A program made the translations under genes and the position numbers. Shown here in pieces: positions 1 to 9,398 of a stretch of DNA of 64,000 bases. Origin of the DNA: Fontibacillus panacisegetis (GTDB taxonomy: Bacteria; Bacillota; Bacilli; Paenibacillales; Paenibacillaceae); contig NZ_FNBG01000020.1 in the NCBI RefSeq assembly GCF_900102215.1, forward strand, positions 1-64,000, written 5' to 3'. The notes beneath the pieces are model-generated. The model worked only from the letters and a program-made list of their open reading frames with translations. It searched no databases and was not told the origin of the DNA. The first letter of the stretch is position 1. Every line of letters begins with the position of its first letter.

Positions 1-351
1 CAACGAACCGTACAACGCCACATTTGGGAGAGCGACAAGGAAAAAGTAGCAAAATACCGGCAAAGTGATGCAGGAAAAGCCGCTTACGCCATACGATGCC
101 AAACTATAGAGCGAAGCTTCGCGGATGCCAAAGTGCTCCACGGGCTTCGCTATTGCCGGTTTCGGGGCAGAGAAAATGTACAGATTCAAGCGTTGCTAAC
201 CGCAACTGCACAGAACATTAAGAAGATAGCCCTCCACCTTTCCAGAAGGACTATCTCGAATATGCACAAGATTTCGTATAGTATTTTACATCTTCATTTT
301 CATTTTTCTTTCGATACTAAGTTTAAAAGTAGGGGTATCTCAACAGCCTGA
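1..351 (+). pseudogene. 3' end of an IS1182-like transposase (cut by window edge)
   Basis: The reading frame is open from base 1 to a TGA at 349-351, so this is the C-terminal part of a longer gene that begins outside the window. The translation contains the ERSFADAK...[10 protein letters not shown]...[13 protein letters not shown] pattern, characteristic of the C-terminal end of IS1182/IS4-like DDE transposases, including the last catalytic Glu region. The tail after the AQNIKK block is unusually rich in His, Phe and Ser. The stop lies inside a sequence (about 329-350) that resembles a right inverted repeat running GGCTGTTGAGATACCCC on the minus strand. Whether the full gene is intact cannot be seen here. 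Confidence 0.8.
329..350. repeat. Putative terminal inverted repeat of the IS1182-like element
   Basis: Read on the minus strand this begins GGCTGTTGAGATACCCCTAC, the kind of GG-CTGT terminus seen at IS ends. It coincides with the transposase stop codon, as is usual for compact insertion sequences. The partner repeat would lie before base 1, so the call rests on one end only. Confidence 0.4.
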
Positions 352-396
352 ATTATGCAGTAATATTCAGCCGGATGGGTGAATTTGGAGCAAATG

Positions 397-531
397 CCTG
401 CGAAAGTGCAGCAATTTCTTTGTATTTTGCTTCATATTGAAGATTGAGTGGGATAAAGATGCATTTTTGCAGGAATTTTTTTGGACACGTAAGCTTTAGA
501 GTAAATTCATGCACTTTTGCAGCAACTTTGC
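397..531. repeat. Array A of the TGCA dyad repeat (3 units)
   Basis: Three units of a short dyad, CTGCGAAAGTGCAG near 398, ATGCATTTTTGCAGG near 458 and ATGCACTTTTGCAG near 508, are spaced about 50-60 bp apart. Each has a TGCA half-site on both sides of four or so A/T-rich bases and is followed by AATT or a T-run. The same motif recurs in three other gaps of this window. The function is unknown; the position just upstream of the operon starting at 574 leaves room for a regulatory role. Confidence 0.6.
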
Positions 532-573
532 TCAAAATCCTATCAAAATAAATAGAAGAGGGGGGAGAGAGGC

Positions 574-2277
574 TTGGAGCAAATCTCGGACAATATGAAA
601 ATTATAACCCGCCAAATTCATAGTGTTATCCGACGGTTACAGTGGCTTAGGGTAATAGAAGGCTTTTGGTATGGTGTGCTCTCGGGTATTGTTGCAGCGA
701 TTCTATGGTTTTTTGCAGGACGTTTCTGGCCGATACATGGCCTTTGGGTTTATGCGTCAGCTAGTTTTGTGTTATTTCTGGCAGCAGGCTGCTTGTGGGG
801 ATATTTTCGCAAAATAACAGCGATCGAAGCTGCGAGAACGATGGATAGAGGCAGTTTTGAAGGGGAGCAGCTCGATGCCATGACAACCGCTCTGTCTTTT
901 GCCAAGTCGGAATCTCTCCCAGCTCAGATGCAGCGCAATCAGGCGATCAGATATGGTGAAGAGTATCTAATTCAAATGAAGCGGAAGCTTCCAGCTCCCC
1001 GTAGGCGTAAGTGGTGGATTGCCGCTGCAACAGGAATTCTTTTGTTAGCTCTGCTTGTAATCCTCCCTAGTCCTATGGACGAAATATTGGCTCAGCAAAA
1101 TAAGGAAAAGGAATGGGCCAATACGCAGAAGCAGGAAACGGAGCAGCGGATCAAGGAATTGGAGACTTACAAGCTGGACCCTATACAACGGGAACCGTTA
1201 AACCAGGAATTGATGAACTTAAGAAATTCGATATCGGAGAGCAAAGAGCCGGAAAAAATGCTAAGCGATGTTGAAACGGCCATGAAAAAGCTTAAGGAAA
1301 TGTCGGATAAGCTGGAGCTTAAAGAACAAAACAGACAATCCTGGCTGGATGAATGGAAGAAAAATTCCTTAACTGAGGGGCTGTCAGAGAGTTTACAAAA
1401 GAAAAATTCGGAAGCCTTATCAGAAGAAATGAAATCGTTGCGAAATAAGCTGTCAAAGATGAATTCTCAGCAAAAACAGGAGCTGGTTGAGCAATTGAAG
1501 CAATTGGCTGATAAAGCTCCGAAAGATGATAAGGATGCACAGCAATTGGCGGAAGCTTTGAAGAAGGCCACAGAAGCTATTGGAAAAGGCAATCAAGAAG
1601 AAGTGGAGCAAGCTCTAAAACAGCTGGAAGAAGCTCTTCAAAAAAATATTGAAGCTAGTCAATCGCAATCAGAACAGTCTGAGGCAGCGGAAGCGTTGGC
1701 TATGGCTCTGGCGAAGCAGGGGATGGGCCTGGCAGATAACATGGCGGCATCAGGGCTTGCTGTATCTAATTCATGGAGCATGGGGGGGACCGCAGACCAA
1801 CTAGCATCTAGCGGCAATGCCAGCTCAGGAGATTCTTCAGATTCATCGGAGGGCTTGGATGGAACAGGCTCGAATTCAGGTAATGGAACTAGCGGTACTG
1901 GAGGCAGTGGTCAACCTGGCGGAAGTGGATCAGGCGGGAACGGAAATGGGTCATCTGAAGGCAAAGGACAAGGGTCTGGTCAAGGGAGCGGAAAAGCCGC
2001 AGGAGCAGGACTTGGCAGCGGGGGAAGAACGCTGATTACTGCTCCCCGTGATTTGAAGGGCAGCGGCAATGTTCAGCAGGATGGAGGACCTTCTACAGGA
2101 GGAAATGTGCAAAAAGGCGGAAAATCCCCGATCCTGGATGGGGTAAGTCGTCCGTATGAAGAGGTTTATAGCGACTATGCGACAGAAGCTAAACGTTCCT
2201 TGGAACGAAGCGAGCTGCCGCAAAGCATGCAGAGTTTGGTGGAAAATTATTTTGTAGAGATAGATCCGGGACGTTAG
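574..2277 (+). CDS. Membrane-anchored coiled-coil protein of a MoxR/VWA operon (DUF4175-like)
   Basis: The product is 567 aa. It has two N-terminal membrane segments (about residues 31-75) and a third near 148-166, preceded by a basic APRRRKWW stretch. A long charged coiled coil (about 180-370) rich in Lys, Glu and Gln follows, then a Gly/Ser-rich low-complexity linker (about 410-510), then a conserved-looking C-terminal block (YEEVYSDYATEAKRSLERSELP...VENYF). I recognise the architecture from proteins encoded next to MoxR ATPases in Bacillales, but no biochemical role is established. TTG is taken as the start because GGGGGAGAG lies about 8 bases upstream; an ATG at 595 is the alternative. 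It is the first gene of a five-gene operon, so it probably provides a membrane partner for the MoxR/VWA machinery. Confidence 0.75.
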   Translation: MEQISDNMKIITRQIHSVIRRLQWLRVIEGFWYGVLSGIVAAILWFFAGRFWPIHGLWVYASASFVLFLAAGCLWGYFRKITAIEAARTMDRGSFEGEQLDAMTTALSFAKSESLPAQMQRNQAIRYGEEYLIQMKRKLPAPRRRKWWIAAATGILLLALLVILPSPMDEILAQQNKEKEWANTQKQETEQRIKELETYKLDPIQREPLNQELMNLRNSISESKEPEKMLSDVETAMKKLKEMSDKLELKEQNRQSWLDEWKKNSLTEGLSESLQKKNSEALSEEMKSLRNKLSKMNSQQKQELVEQLKQLADKAPKDDKDAQQLAEALKKATEAIGKGNQEEVEQALKQLEEALQKNIEASQSQSEQSEAAEALAMALAKQGMGLADNMAASGLAVSNSWSMGGTADQLASSGNASSGDSSDSSEGLDGTGSNSGNGTSGTGGSGQPGGSGSGGNGNGSSEGKGQGSGQGSGKAAGAGLGSGGRTLITAPRDLKGSGNVQQDGGPSTGGNVQKGGKSPILDGVSRPYEEVYSDYATEAKRSLERSELPQSMQSLVENYFVEIDPGR

Positions 2278-2359
2278 TTGCTGAACAGAGAATGAAAATT
2301 AGAAGCTAATAGAAGCTTATCATGAACCAATTGAGCATCATGCAGAAAGGGGACAGAGT

Positions 2360-3349
2360 ATGTTGGAGGCAAAGGAAGGGGTAGAATCACTGCAAAATAC
2401 GATTACAGCCGTGCGTGAGGGGATCGAACGCGTGATCGTTGGTCAGCAGGATGTAGTAGAGCAAATACTTTGGTGCGTCTTCGCAGGAGGACATGCTCTA
2501 CTTGAAGGTATACCAGGTCTTGGTAAAACGATGCTAGTGCGAACGATAGCAGATACGCTTGATTTATCTTTTTCACGTATTCAGTTCACGCCAGATTTGA
2601 TGCCAAGTGACATTACGGGTACGAATGTCATTCGATTTGGACCTCAGGGAGCGACAGATGCAGTGTTCCAGCCAGGGCCTATCTTTAGCAGCATTGTGCT
2701 CGCGGATGAAATTAACCGCGCAACCCCCAAAACCCAAAGTGCCATGCTTGAGGCCATGCAAGAGCAGACGGTTACTGTAGGTGGGGAAACGCATGTTCTT
2801 CCGCAGCCCTTTTTTGTGCTGGCCACTCAGAATCCGTTGGAGAATGAAGGAACATATCCTCTGCCGGAGGCTCAGCTTGACCGGTTTTTGCTCAAAATAA
2901 ATGTAAATTATCCTACTCCAGAGGAATTAAAAGAAATCGTTATTCGAACGACTTCAGCACATCCGGCAACGGCGGGCAAGCAGGCGTCAGCGAGTGAGCT
3001 GCTAGATTTACGCGCCGCATCTAAAGAAGTGCTTCTGGCTGATGAAGTGCTGGACTACGGAATCCGATTATTGATGATGACTCATCCGGAAGAGGCGGGG
3101 GCGCCTGAATCGGTTAAGAAATACGTTGGCTTTGGTTCTGGGCCTCGCGGTATTCAATCGATGGTGACGGTCGCTAAAGTACGTGCGCTCTCTAAAGGAC
3201 GATGGCATGTATCAACCGGAGATCTAATGGCAGTAGCAGTACCGGCTCTGCGGCATCGGTTGTTTTTAAACTTTGAAGGTCAAGCAATGGGAATATCCAC
3301 GGATCGATTAATTGAAGATATTATTGCATCATTAGAGGGCAACAGATGA
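2360..3349 (+). CDS. MoxR-family AAA+ ATPase
   Basis: This 329 aa protein has a clear Walker A (GIPGLGKT, about residue 52), Walker B with sensor (LADEINRATPKTQ) and a sensor 1 region (ATQNPLENEG), the standard MoxR layout. MoxR ATPases act as chaperone-like remodelling enzymes that work with von Willebrand factor A partners. The next three genes encode a DUF58 protein and two VWA proteins, exactly the expected company. The start has GAAAGGGG upstream. The stop overlaps the next start as ATGATGA, indicating translational coupling. The substrate of the complex is unknown. Confidence 0.95.
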   Translation: MLEAKEGVESLQNTITAVREGIERVIVGQQDVVEQILWCVFAGGHALLEGIPGLGKTMLVRTIADTLDLSFSRIQFTPDLMPSDITGTNVIRFGPQGATDAVFQPGPIFSSIVLADEINRATPKTQSAMLEAMQEQTVTVGGETHVLPQPFFVLATQNPLENEGTYPLPEAQLDRFLLKINVNYPTPEELKEIVIRTTSAHPATAGKQASASELLDLRAASKEVLLADEVLDYGIRLLMMTHPEEAGAPESVKKYVGFGSGPRGIQSMVTVAKVRALSKGRWHVSTGDLMAVAVPALRHRLFLNFEGQAMGISTDRLIEDIIASLEGNR

Positions 3350-4269
3350 TGACTCATTTGCTTCCCCCGTCTTTGTTGCCGCAGTTGGAACGGCTGTCTA
3401 TTATTTCAAACCGGAGAGTGCGAGGGATGACCCAGGGCAAACGGCGTTCTGGTCGTCTTGGCGCTTCTCTTGAATTTGCCGATTATCGAGAATATGCACC
3501 GGGAGATGATATCAGGCGTTTTGATTGGGGTGTCTATTCTCGGACAGGGCGACCATTTATCCGTCAATATTGGGATGAACAGGAGCTGTCGGTGAGCCTG
3601 TATGTTGACGTTTCAGCCTCGATGGATTTTGGCGAAGACGAGCAAAACAAGCTGCTGTATGCAAAGCAACTAGCAGCGTCAGTAGGATATATGGCACTAG
3701 CAAGTCATGATCGTATGCAAGCCTATTTATGTACTGATGAGGTAAAGAAGTATTTGCCATCGATTCGCGGGAAGGCATCGGCATCAAGATTGTTCTCCTT
3801 TTTTGAAGGTGACGTGAGTAGAGATGCTGAACAGGAAGGGAACAAGCATGTAGGCAATCTCGCGACAGCTCTACGAAAACCTGAAGCTATACCACGCCGC
3901 CCAGGTATGACATGGATATTTTCTGATTTTTGGCAGGAGGATGGATTCCGAGAATTAGCTGATGCTATCTCTTTGATTCAGGCGACAGGTCAGGATATTG
4001 TACTTGTGCACGTGATATCTGCCGAGGAGCTGAATCCTGCATTTAGCGGAGACTTGAGATTAATTGATAGTGAGCTGGGTACTGGTAAAGAGGTTGCGTT
4101 AACCGGTAAAATTTTGGAATCCTATAAGCAGGCCTTAAGGCAATATATATTGGAAATCTCGTCATTTTGCAGTGAACGGGGAATTCGTTATGTGCAGGCT
4201 CCAACTAATCTGCCTCTTGATAGAGGGATTTTCGATACGTTACGTACTGCAGGTGCTATAGGAACTTGA
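3346..4269 (+). CDS. DUF58 domain protein (VWA-like, MoxR partner)
   Basis: The 307 aa product carries the DUF58 hallmark RRxDWGVYSRTGRPFIRQY (about residues 63-82) and an adjacent MIDAS-like DVSASMD metal site at about 90. The N-terminal half includes the G-RSGRLGASLEFADYREYAPGDD motif. DUF58 proteins are soluble or membrane-linked VWA-fold partners of MoxR ATPases. Its start codon overlaps the moxR-like stop by 4 bases, so the two are almost certainly co-translated. A cytoplasmic location is likely because no membrane segment is visible. Confidence 0.93.
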   Translation: MMTHLLPPSLLPQLERLSIISNRRVRGMTQGKRRSGRLGASLEFADYREYAPGDDIRRFDWGVYSRTGRPFIRQYWDEQELSVSLYVDVSASMDFGEDEQNKLLYAKQLAASVGYMALASHDRMQAYLCTDEVKKYLPSIRGKASASRLFSFFEGDVSRDAEQEGNKHVGNLATALRKPEAIPRRPGMTWIFSDFWQEDGFRELADAISLIQATGQDIVLVHVISAEELNPAFSGDLRLIDSELGTGKEVALTGKILESYKQALRQYILEISSFCSERGIRYVQAPTNLPLDRGIFDTLRTAGAIGT

Positions 4270-4306
4270 ATAGAGAAGCTAGACAAACATGAAAGGAGGG
4301 AATGTC

Positions 4307-6241
4307 ATGGGGATTATGTCCTGGGCAGGGTTATGGTTTGGTCTATCCATTCCGGTAATAGTTGCGCTGTATCTTTTTAAGCGAAAATACTTGGATACAG
4401 TCGTGCCCAGTCATTTTCTATGGAATAGGGTGCTGCGTAATATAGAGGCTAACCGTCCGTGGCAGAAACTCCAAAATCGTCTCTTGCTATGGCTTCAATT
4501 GCTTGTTGCGGCACTTCTGGTATTTGCGTTAATGGGGCCGTATATATTCGTACAGGGGGGAAGTAAACATACCGTCATTGTTGTAGATACCTCCGCCAGC
4601 ATGGACGCAGTTTGGACTGAAAACGCAGAAGCCGGAGCTCATCAAGTCAATCGGCTGGATCAAGTAAAAGAGCAAATGAGGTCCATGGTTGACACGCTTG
4701 GCCGCGGAAGTGAAATCACACTGCTAAAGCTCAGTAGCCAGCCGGAAGTAATACTGTCCCGTGAGAGTGACCGAGATTCGTGGAATAAAGCTATCGATGG
4801 TCTGCAGGTTCAATTTGGACAAGCAGCCTACAGAGAGAGTCTCTCATTGGCGGCTGCACTTACGAAGGAAGACCCGGATGCAAGCGTCGTCATATTTTCT
4901 GATGAGCAGTGGAACGAACGTTCGGATGATATTCATTTTGATGTTCCGGTAAAGGTAGTTTCAACCTACCAGGAAAAGGTCAGCAACTTGGCTATAGAGC
5001 AATTTGGGGTTAAAAGCGGTCTGACGGACGGCTCACAAGGAGCGGTAACCGGTGTTGCAGTAGCAAGAAACTATGGCAATACCACAATGGAAACGACACT
5101 GGATCTATACGGCGATGGTCAATTGCTTGCCAGTAAAGGAATAACCATTGCTTCCGGGCAAAGCGCTACAGTGTCATTTGAGGGGCTGGCACAAGCAGAA
5201 GTATACCGTCTTGCGGTTGAAACGGAGGACGACTATGCCCCGGATAATATGGCGTTTGCATTTTTGGAACATGGTGGTGCGCCAAGTATTTTGCTGATTT
5301 CATCTGGAAATCTTTTTTTAGAAAAAGCGCTGCAGCTCACTGGCTCGGAGGTTACCCGCATGGATACCAGTGCTTCTGATGATGACATAAACAATGACGA
5401 TATTCCTATCGTTCCAAAAACAAAGCCGGACATTATCGTTGTGGATGGCAAGCTTCCGTCTTATTTTGCTCAGGGAGAATGGGCTGACTTGCTAAAGAAA
5501 ACCCCGCTCTGGAGCCTGGGCGGCGATGGAAAAGAAATTCAACTGACGAATGGCGATATCAAAACTTCCACACATCCAGTAACTCGTTACTTATCGATAA
5601 AAGATTCTCCGGTTGCTTCACTTATTGATGAGAAGATCCCTTCATGGGCCAGTCCAATTATGAGCATTGGCGGAATTCCTGCGATGTATGCCGGAATGGA
5701 GGAAGGCAACGCTCGGCTGACATTTTTGTTTGAGCTGACTGCGGGTGATTTGCCGCTTCGTCCTGAATTTCCAATATTGGTGAACAATGCGGTGGAGTGG
5801 TTGAATTCAGGCAAGGCAGCAGGGCTGGGCCGAATGAACGCTGGTGCACAGGTTGAAATTCCTGTGGATGCCGAGGCTGTGGAAGGTGCTTGGATTCCGG
5901 TAGATGGTTATGCGCTGGAGAACGGTGCGCCCAGTGTTGCTGCTGAAAACAATGGAGAGCAAATTTCTTCTAAACAGAAGGCTCCTGAAATTCCGGGATT
6001 GTGGCGTTTTGAACTAAAAGGGATAGAGAAAGCCGTGCTTTCAGGTTATTATCTGGAGGTTTCTGCTAATCGACTGGAATCGAACATTAATGGAGAAAAA
6101 TCGCTTCAAATTTCAGGGAATGGAGCAAATGAAGAAAATGCTGTCAGGACTCCATATTCCTTTGTTTATTGGATCGCACTACTGGTATTAATCGTGATTT
6201 TGGTGGAATGGGGGGTGTATCAGCGTGGGCGTTCAATTTGA
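4307..6241 (+). CDS. BatA-like membrane protein with von Willebrand factor A domain
   Basis: The product is about 644 aa. The N-terminus matches the BatA-type anchor (membrane segment at 4-20, then KRKY..VVPSHFLWNRVLRN, then a second segment at about 56-76). A VWA domain follows with MIDAS motif DTSASMD near residue 94. A beta-rich extracytoplasmic part leads to a final membrane helix (about 613-635). I chose ATG 4307 because AAAGGAGGG sits 6 bases upstream; an in-frame ATG at 4289 lies before that site. It is the fourth gene of the MoxR operon and probably displays the VWA domain outside the membrane. Confidence 0.88.
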   Translation: MGIMSWAGLWFGLSIPVIVALYLFKRKYLDTVVPSHFLWNRVLRNIEANRPWQKLQNRLLLWLQLLVAALLVFALMGPYIFVQGGSKHTVIVVDTSASMDAVWTENAEAGAHQVNRLDQVKEQMRSMVDTLGRGSEITLLKLSSQPEVILSRESDRDSWNKAIDGLQVQFGQAAYRESLSLAAALTKEDPDASVVIFSDEQWNERSDDIHFDVPVKVVSTYQEKVSNLAIEQFGVKSGLTDGSQGAVTGVAVARNYGNTTMETTLDLYGDGQLLASKGITIASGQSATVSFEGLAQAEVYRLAVETEDDYAPDNMAFAFLEHGGAPSILLISSGNLFLEKALQLTGSEVTRMDTSASDDDINNDDIPIVPKTKPDIIVVDGKLPSYFAQGEWADLLKKTPLWSLGGDGKEIQLTNGDIKTSTHPVTRYLSIKDSPVASLIDEKIPSWASPIMSIGGIPAMYAGMEEGNARLTFLFELTAGDLPLRPEFPILVNNAVEWLNSGKAAGLGRMNAGAQVEIPVDAEAVEGAWIPVDGYALENGAPSVAAENNGEQISSKQKAPEIPGLWRFELKGIEKAVLSGYYLEVSANRLESNINGEKSLQISGNGANEENAVRTPYSFVYWIALLVLIVILVEWGVYQRGRSI

Positions 6242-9197
6242 TCATCCCTGGCTGCTTCTGCTGCTCCTTCCGCTAGCAGGATGGGTTGTGTACACTTACC
6301 GTTCTGATTTCAGACTTAGCGGTGGACGAAAAAAATGGGTTCTTGGCATTCGGACGACAGTATTTGCACTGCTTATTCTGTTGCTGGCTGGATTTCATAC
6401 TTACAGCATTGTAAAGGATAAGGAAATTGTCTTTTTGCTGGACCGTTCTGAAAGTATGTCGGGCAATATGTCAAAGCTCGGAAATGCTGAAAAGTGGATT
6501 GTAGAGGCTGGACAGGAAAAGAAGGAACAGGACAAGGTCGGTGTAGTGTCGACTGGGCTTGATGCAGTGGTCGGGAAAAATCTGGACGTATCACCTATTT
6601 CTGAAGGCAGTCTTGGTGGTGAGGTCAATTCTGAATTTACTAGATTGGAGCAAGGTCTCCAGTTGTCTGCAAGCTTGTTTGGAGGACAGGGAAACCGAAG
6701 GATCGTATTAGTATCGGACGGAGAAGAGAACGTTGGAGATTTGCGAAAAGCGGCCCTGTCGCTTAAGGAGCGAGGAATTGTCGTCGATGTACTGCCTGTA
6801 GCTAAAGCAGAGATCAAGGATGTGTCGATTGAATCATTTAAAGTGCCGGAGAAGCTGTATCACGCGGAATCTTTTTCTTTTGAAGTATCCATTAGAAGCA
6901 CCTTTTCAGGTGAAGGCGAGCTGCGATTGTATGAGGACAACCGGGAAATTGGGCGTAAAACGGTGAGTCTTGAGAGAGGCGACAATCGGTTTGCATTACA
7001 GGGGTTAGCCAGTGAGACAGGGCTGCATCGTTATCGTGCAGAGGTGTTTGTGGATGGTGATGAGCAGTCCGGAAACAACGCTAATTATGCGTTTACCAGG
7101 GTGACCGGAAGCCCGAAGGTGCTCATTGTTGAAGGGAAAGCTGGAACATCTGCCAATCTGGAAAATGCTCTGAGCTCTGGTCTGGTTGACTATGAGGTTA
7201 CTAAGCCGGAAATGCTGTCGCTCGAAATGGCGAAATACGCCAGATACGACAGTATTATTTTTAACAATGTATCCGGTGAGCAGGTAGGCGGCAAACAGAT
7301 GGATCTTATTGAGCAGGCTGTCCGCTCCTACGGGATCGGTTTTATGATGGTAGGTGGTGAAGACAGCTACGGAATGGGCGGCTATTTCAAGACGCCGATT
7401 GAGAAATTGCTGCCTGTGTCTATGGAGCTTGAAGGGAAACGAGAGGTTCCTTCTCTCGGGTTGATTCTAGTAATTGATCGTTCTGGCAGTATGGATGGCG
7501 ACAAAATAGCGCTTGCCAAAGAGTCCGCAATTCGGACGATTGAGCTGCTGAGACCGAAGGACACCGTCGGAGTTGTTGCTTTTGATGATAGTCCGTGGTG
7601 GGTTGTAGAGCCTCAAAAGCTGGATGACAAGGATTCAGTCATATCGCAGATTTCCAGTATTCCTAGTGGAGGCGGAACTGACATCTTTCCTGCGCTTGCT
7701 GACGCTACTAACAAGATGCTGGAAGTTACTGCGCAGCGTAAACATATTATTCTGTTAACAGATGGACAGTCAGCGGTAAATTCCAGCTACAACGATTTGA
7801 TCGGTACGATGAAGGATTCGAAAATTACGATGTCTACTGTTGCAGTAGGGAATGATGCGGATTTTAATCTGCTGCAATGGCTCGCTGACGAGGCAAAAGG
7901 GAGATATTATCTCGTAAAGGATGCAACGACATTGCCTGCGATTTTTAGCCGGGAGGCTGCAATGATCGCGAGAACTTATATTGTAAACAAGCCTTTTGTG
8001 CCGTCTCTCGTAACACCCGGAGAATGGGGAGAGATACTCAGCGGAGGGCTGCCGAGTATTAACGGGTATGTAGCAACTACCGCGAAGTCTACGGCACAGA
8101 CGATCCTGGCAAGCCCGGAGCCAGATCCGTTATTAGCTAGATGGCAGTACGGATCAGGTCGATCTGTAGCCTGGACCAGTGATTTGACGGGAAAGTGGTC
8201 AAAGGAATGGGTAAGCTGGTCTCAATTTCCGAATGTATTTACGGAGATGGTCAAGTGGACGTTTCCTCAGTTTACCGCTTCTCCTTATGAAGTGAATACT
8301 ACGGTCATCGGCAATCAGGTTCAGTTTGAGGTAACGGCGAATGGAGCGAACCCATCGGAAAATCTCGAAGGGATTGTAAGCTCGGAGGCTTTACAGGAAA
8401 GCCGAGTAACACTAGTGCCTACATCTCCTGGAACTTATACGGGCGTGATGGAAGTAAGCCAGCCAGGATCGTTTTTGCTTCATTTGAAGGAAAAGTCGGA
8501 AGGAACATCAAACGATGATGGCTCCAGTCAGGAGACGGATACGGGGACCGAGAATGGCTTAGGTACGGGAACGGGCTTTGTGATTCCGTATTCTCCGGAA
8601 TATCGAATTCAGGTTGATGATGCTAAGGAGAAGCTAACCGCGCTTGCGGATATGACGGGTGGTCGTGTACTGGAATGGGATCAAACGAAGGAGGTTTTCG
8701 GCTTCACTCCAAAAGCATTTCCAGTATATCGTGATCTGGAAAAGCTGTTGCTGGCAGCTGCGCTAATTCTTTGGGTCGTTGATATCGCGCTGCGCAGATT
8801 GGCGCTGCCTTGGGGACGTATGGCGGAGCGGCTGATGTTGTGGCGTCGCCGCAGCGGAGCTGCCGCGGCGACGGCAGGCCAGCCCGCGGCGTCCGCAGCG
8901 AAGCCGGACGCCGGGCTGGCGCGGCTGGCTGCGCGCAAGGATCGCGCAGCCGCCTTTTACGGCGCTGGCGGCGGAGGCGACACCGCCGCCGCGCCGAAGG
9001 CGCCGCCACCCCGTCCCGCCTCTGATGGCGGGACGGGAGCGGCGCCTGGGCCCGCACGCGAAGCGAAGCGGGCCGCGGAGCAGCCGCCGGCTCCCCCTCC
9101 TGGGGAGGGGGCCGGGCGGCCAGCCGGCGCGGGCGAAGCCGCGCCGGAGGATGCGCTTGGCCGACTGCTTGCGGCCAAGCGGCGAGGCAAAAGATAA
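6225..9197 (+). CDS. Large membrane protein with two VWA domains and a GATase1-like domain
   Basis: The 990 aa product starts at a GTG inside the preceding gene (17-base overlap) with GGGGGG upstream. Two membrane helices (about 8-25 and 41-63) are followed by a first VWA domain (MIDAS DRSESM, about residue 76), a glutamine-amidotransferase-like segment (about 300-395, with MMVGGEDSYGMGGY), a second VWA domain (MIDAS DRSGSM, about 416; LTDGQS), and a C-terminal helix (about 840-858). The last 120 residues are Ala/Pro/Gly/Arg-rich and come from strikingly GC-rich DNA (8855-9190), unlike the rest of the gene. It closes the MoxR operon and is followed by a terminator. Function is inferred from context only. 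Confidence 0.88.
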   Translation: MGVQFDHPWLLLLLLPLAGWVVYTYRSDFRLSGGRKKWVLGIRTTVFALLILLLAGFHTYSIVKDKEIVFLLDRSESMSGNMSKLGNAEKWIVEAGQEKKEQDKVGVVSTGLDAVVGKNLDVSPISEGSLGGEVNSEFTRLEQGLQLSASLFGGQGNRRIVLVSDGEENVGDLRKAALSLKERGIVVDVLPVAKAEIKDVSIESFKVPEKLYHAESFSFEVSIRSTFSGEGELRLYEDNREIGRKTVSLERGDNRFALQGLASETGLHRYRAEVFVDGDEQSGNNANYAFTRVTGSPKVLIVEGKAGTSANLENALSSGLVDYEVTKPEMLSLEMAKYARYDSIIFNNVSGEQVGGKQMDLIEQAVRSYGIGFMMVGGEDSYGMGGYFKTPIEKLLPVSMELEGKREVPSLGLILVIDRSGSMDGDKIALAKESAIRTIELLRPKDTVGVVAFDDSPWWVVEPQKLDDKDSVISQISSIPSGGGTDIFPALADATNKMLEVTAQRKHIILLTDGQSAVNSSYNDLIGTMKDSKITMSTVAVGNDADFNLLQWLADEAKGRYYLVKDATTLPAIFSREAAMIARTYIVNKPFVPSLVTPGEWGEILSGGLPSINGYVATTAKSTAQTILASPEPDPLLARWQYGSGRSVAWTSDLTGKWSKEWVSWSQFPNVFTEMVKWTFPQFTASPYEVNTTVIGNQVQFEVTANGANPSENLEGIVSSEALQESRVTLVPTSPGTYTGVMEVSQPGSFLLHLKEKSEGTSNDDGSSQETDTGTENGLGTGTGFVIPYSPEYRIQVDDAKEKLTALADMTGGRVLEWDQTKEVFGFTPKAFPVYRDLEKLLLAAALILWVVDIALRRLALPWGRMAERLMLWRRRSGAAAATAGQPAASAAKPDAGLARLAARKDRAAAFYGAGGGGDTAAAPKAPPPRPASDGGTGAAPGPAREAKRAAEQPPAPPPGEGAGRPAGAGEAAPEDALGRLLAAKRRGKR

Positions 9198-9200
9198 ACC

Positions 9201-9236
9201 AAAAGAGGTGGACGAGGATGTCCACCTCTTTTTATT
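9201..9236 (+). terminator. Rho-independent terminator of the MoxR/VWA operon
   Basis: AAAGAGGTGGAC and GTCCACCTCTTT pair around a six-base loop and run into a T-rich tail. It lies four bases after the stop at 9197. Confidence 0.9.
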
Positions 9237-9398
9237 GTCCACACCTGCCCATATTCGGAACAGGGCGATGCTGTTTGTAAAATAGGAGTTTTATACCATT
9301 TACTAATATTATATTTTATAAAAGAATAATGTATGTAATTATAAAATTTTGCATATTAGGTTGGTTGTTACAAATAATAGAGAACGGGGGGATATTTC

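Noticed and set aside
8704..9242. Long minus-strand open frames over the GC-rich tail of the double-VWA gene
   Set aside because: High GC removes stop codons in all frames. The plus-strand gene continues through with its own stop and terminator, and the minus frames have no ribosome binding site or recognisable domain.
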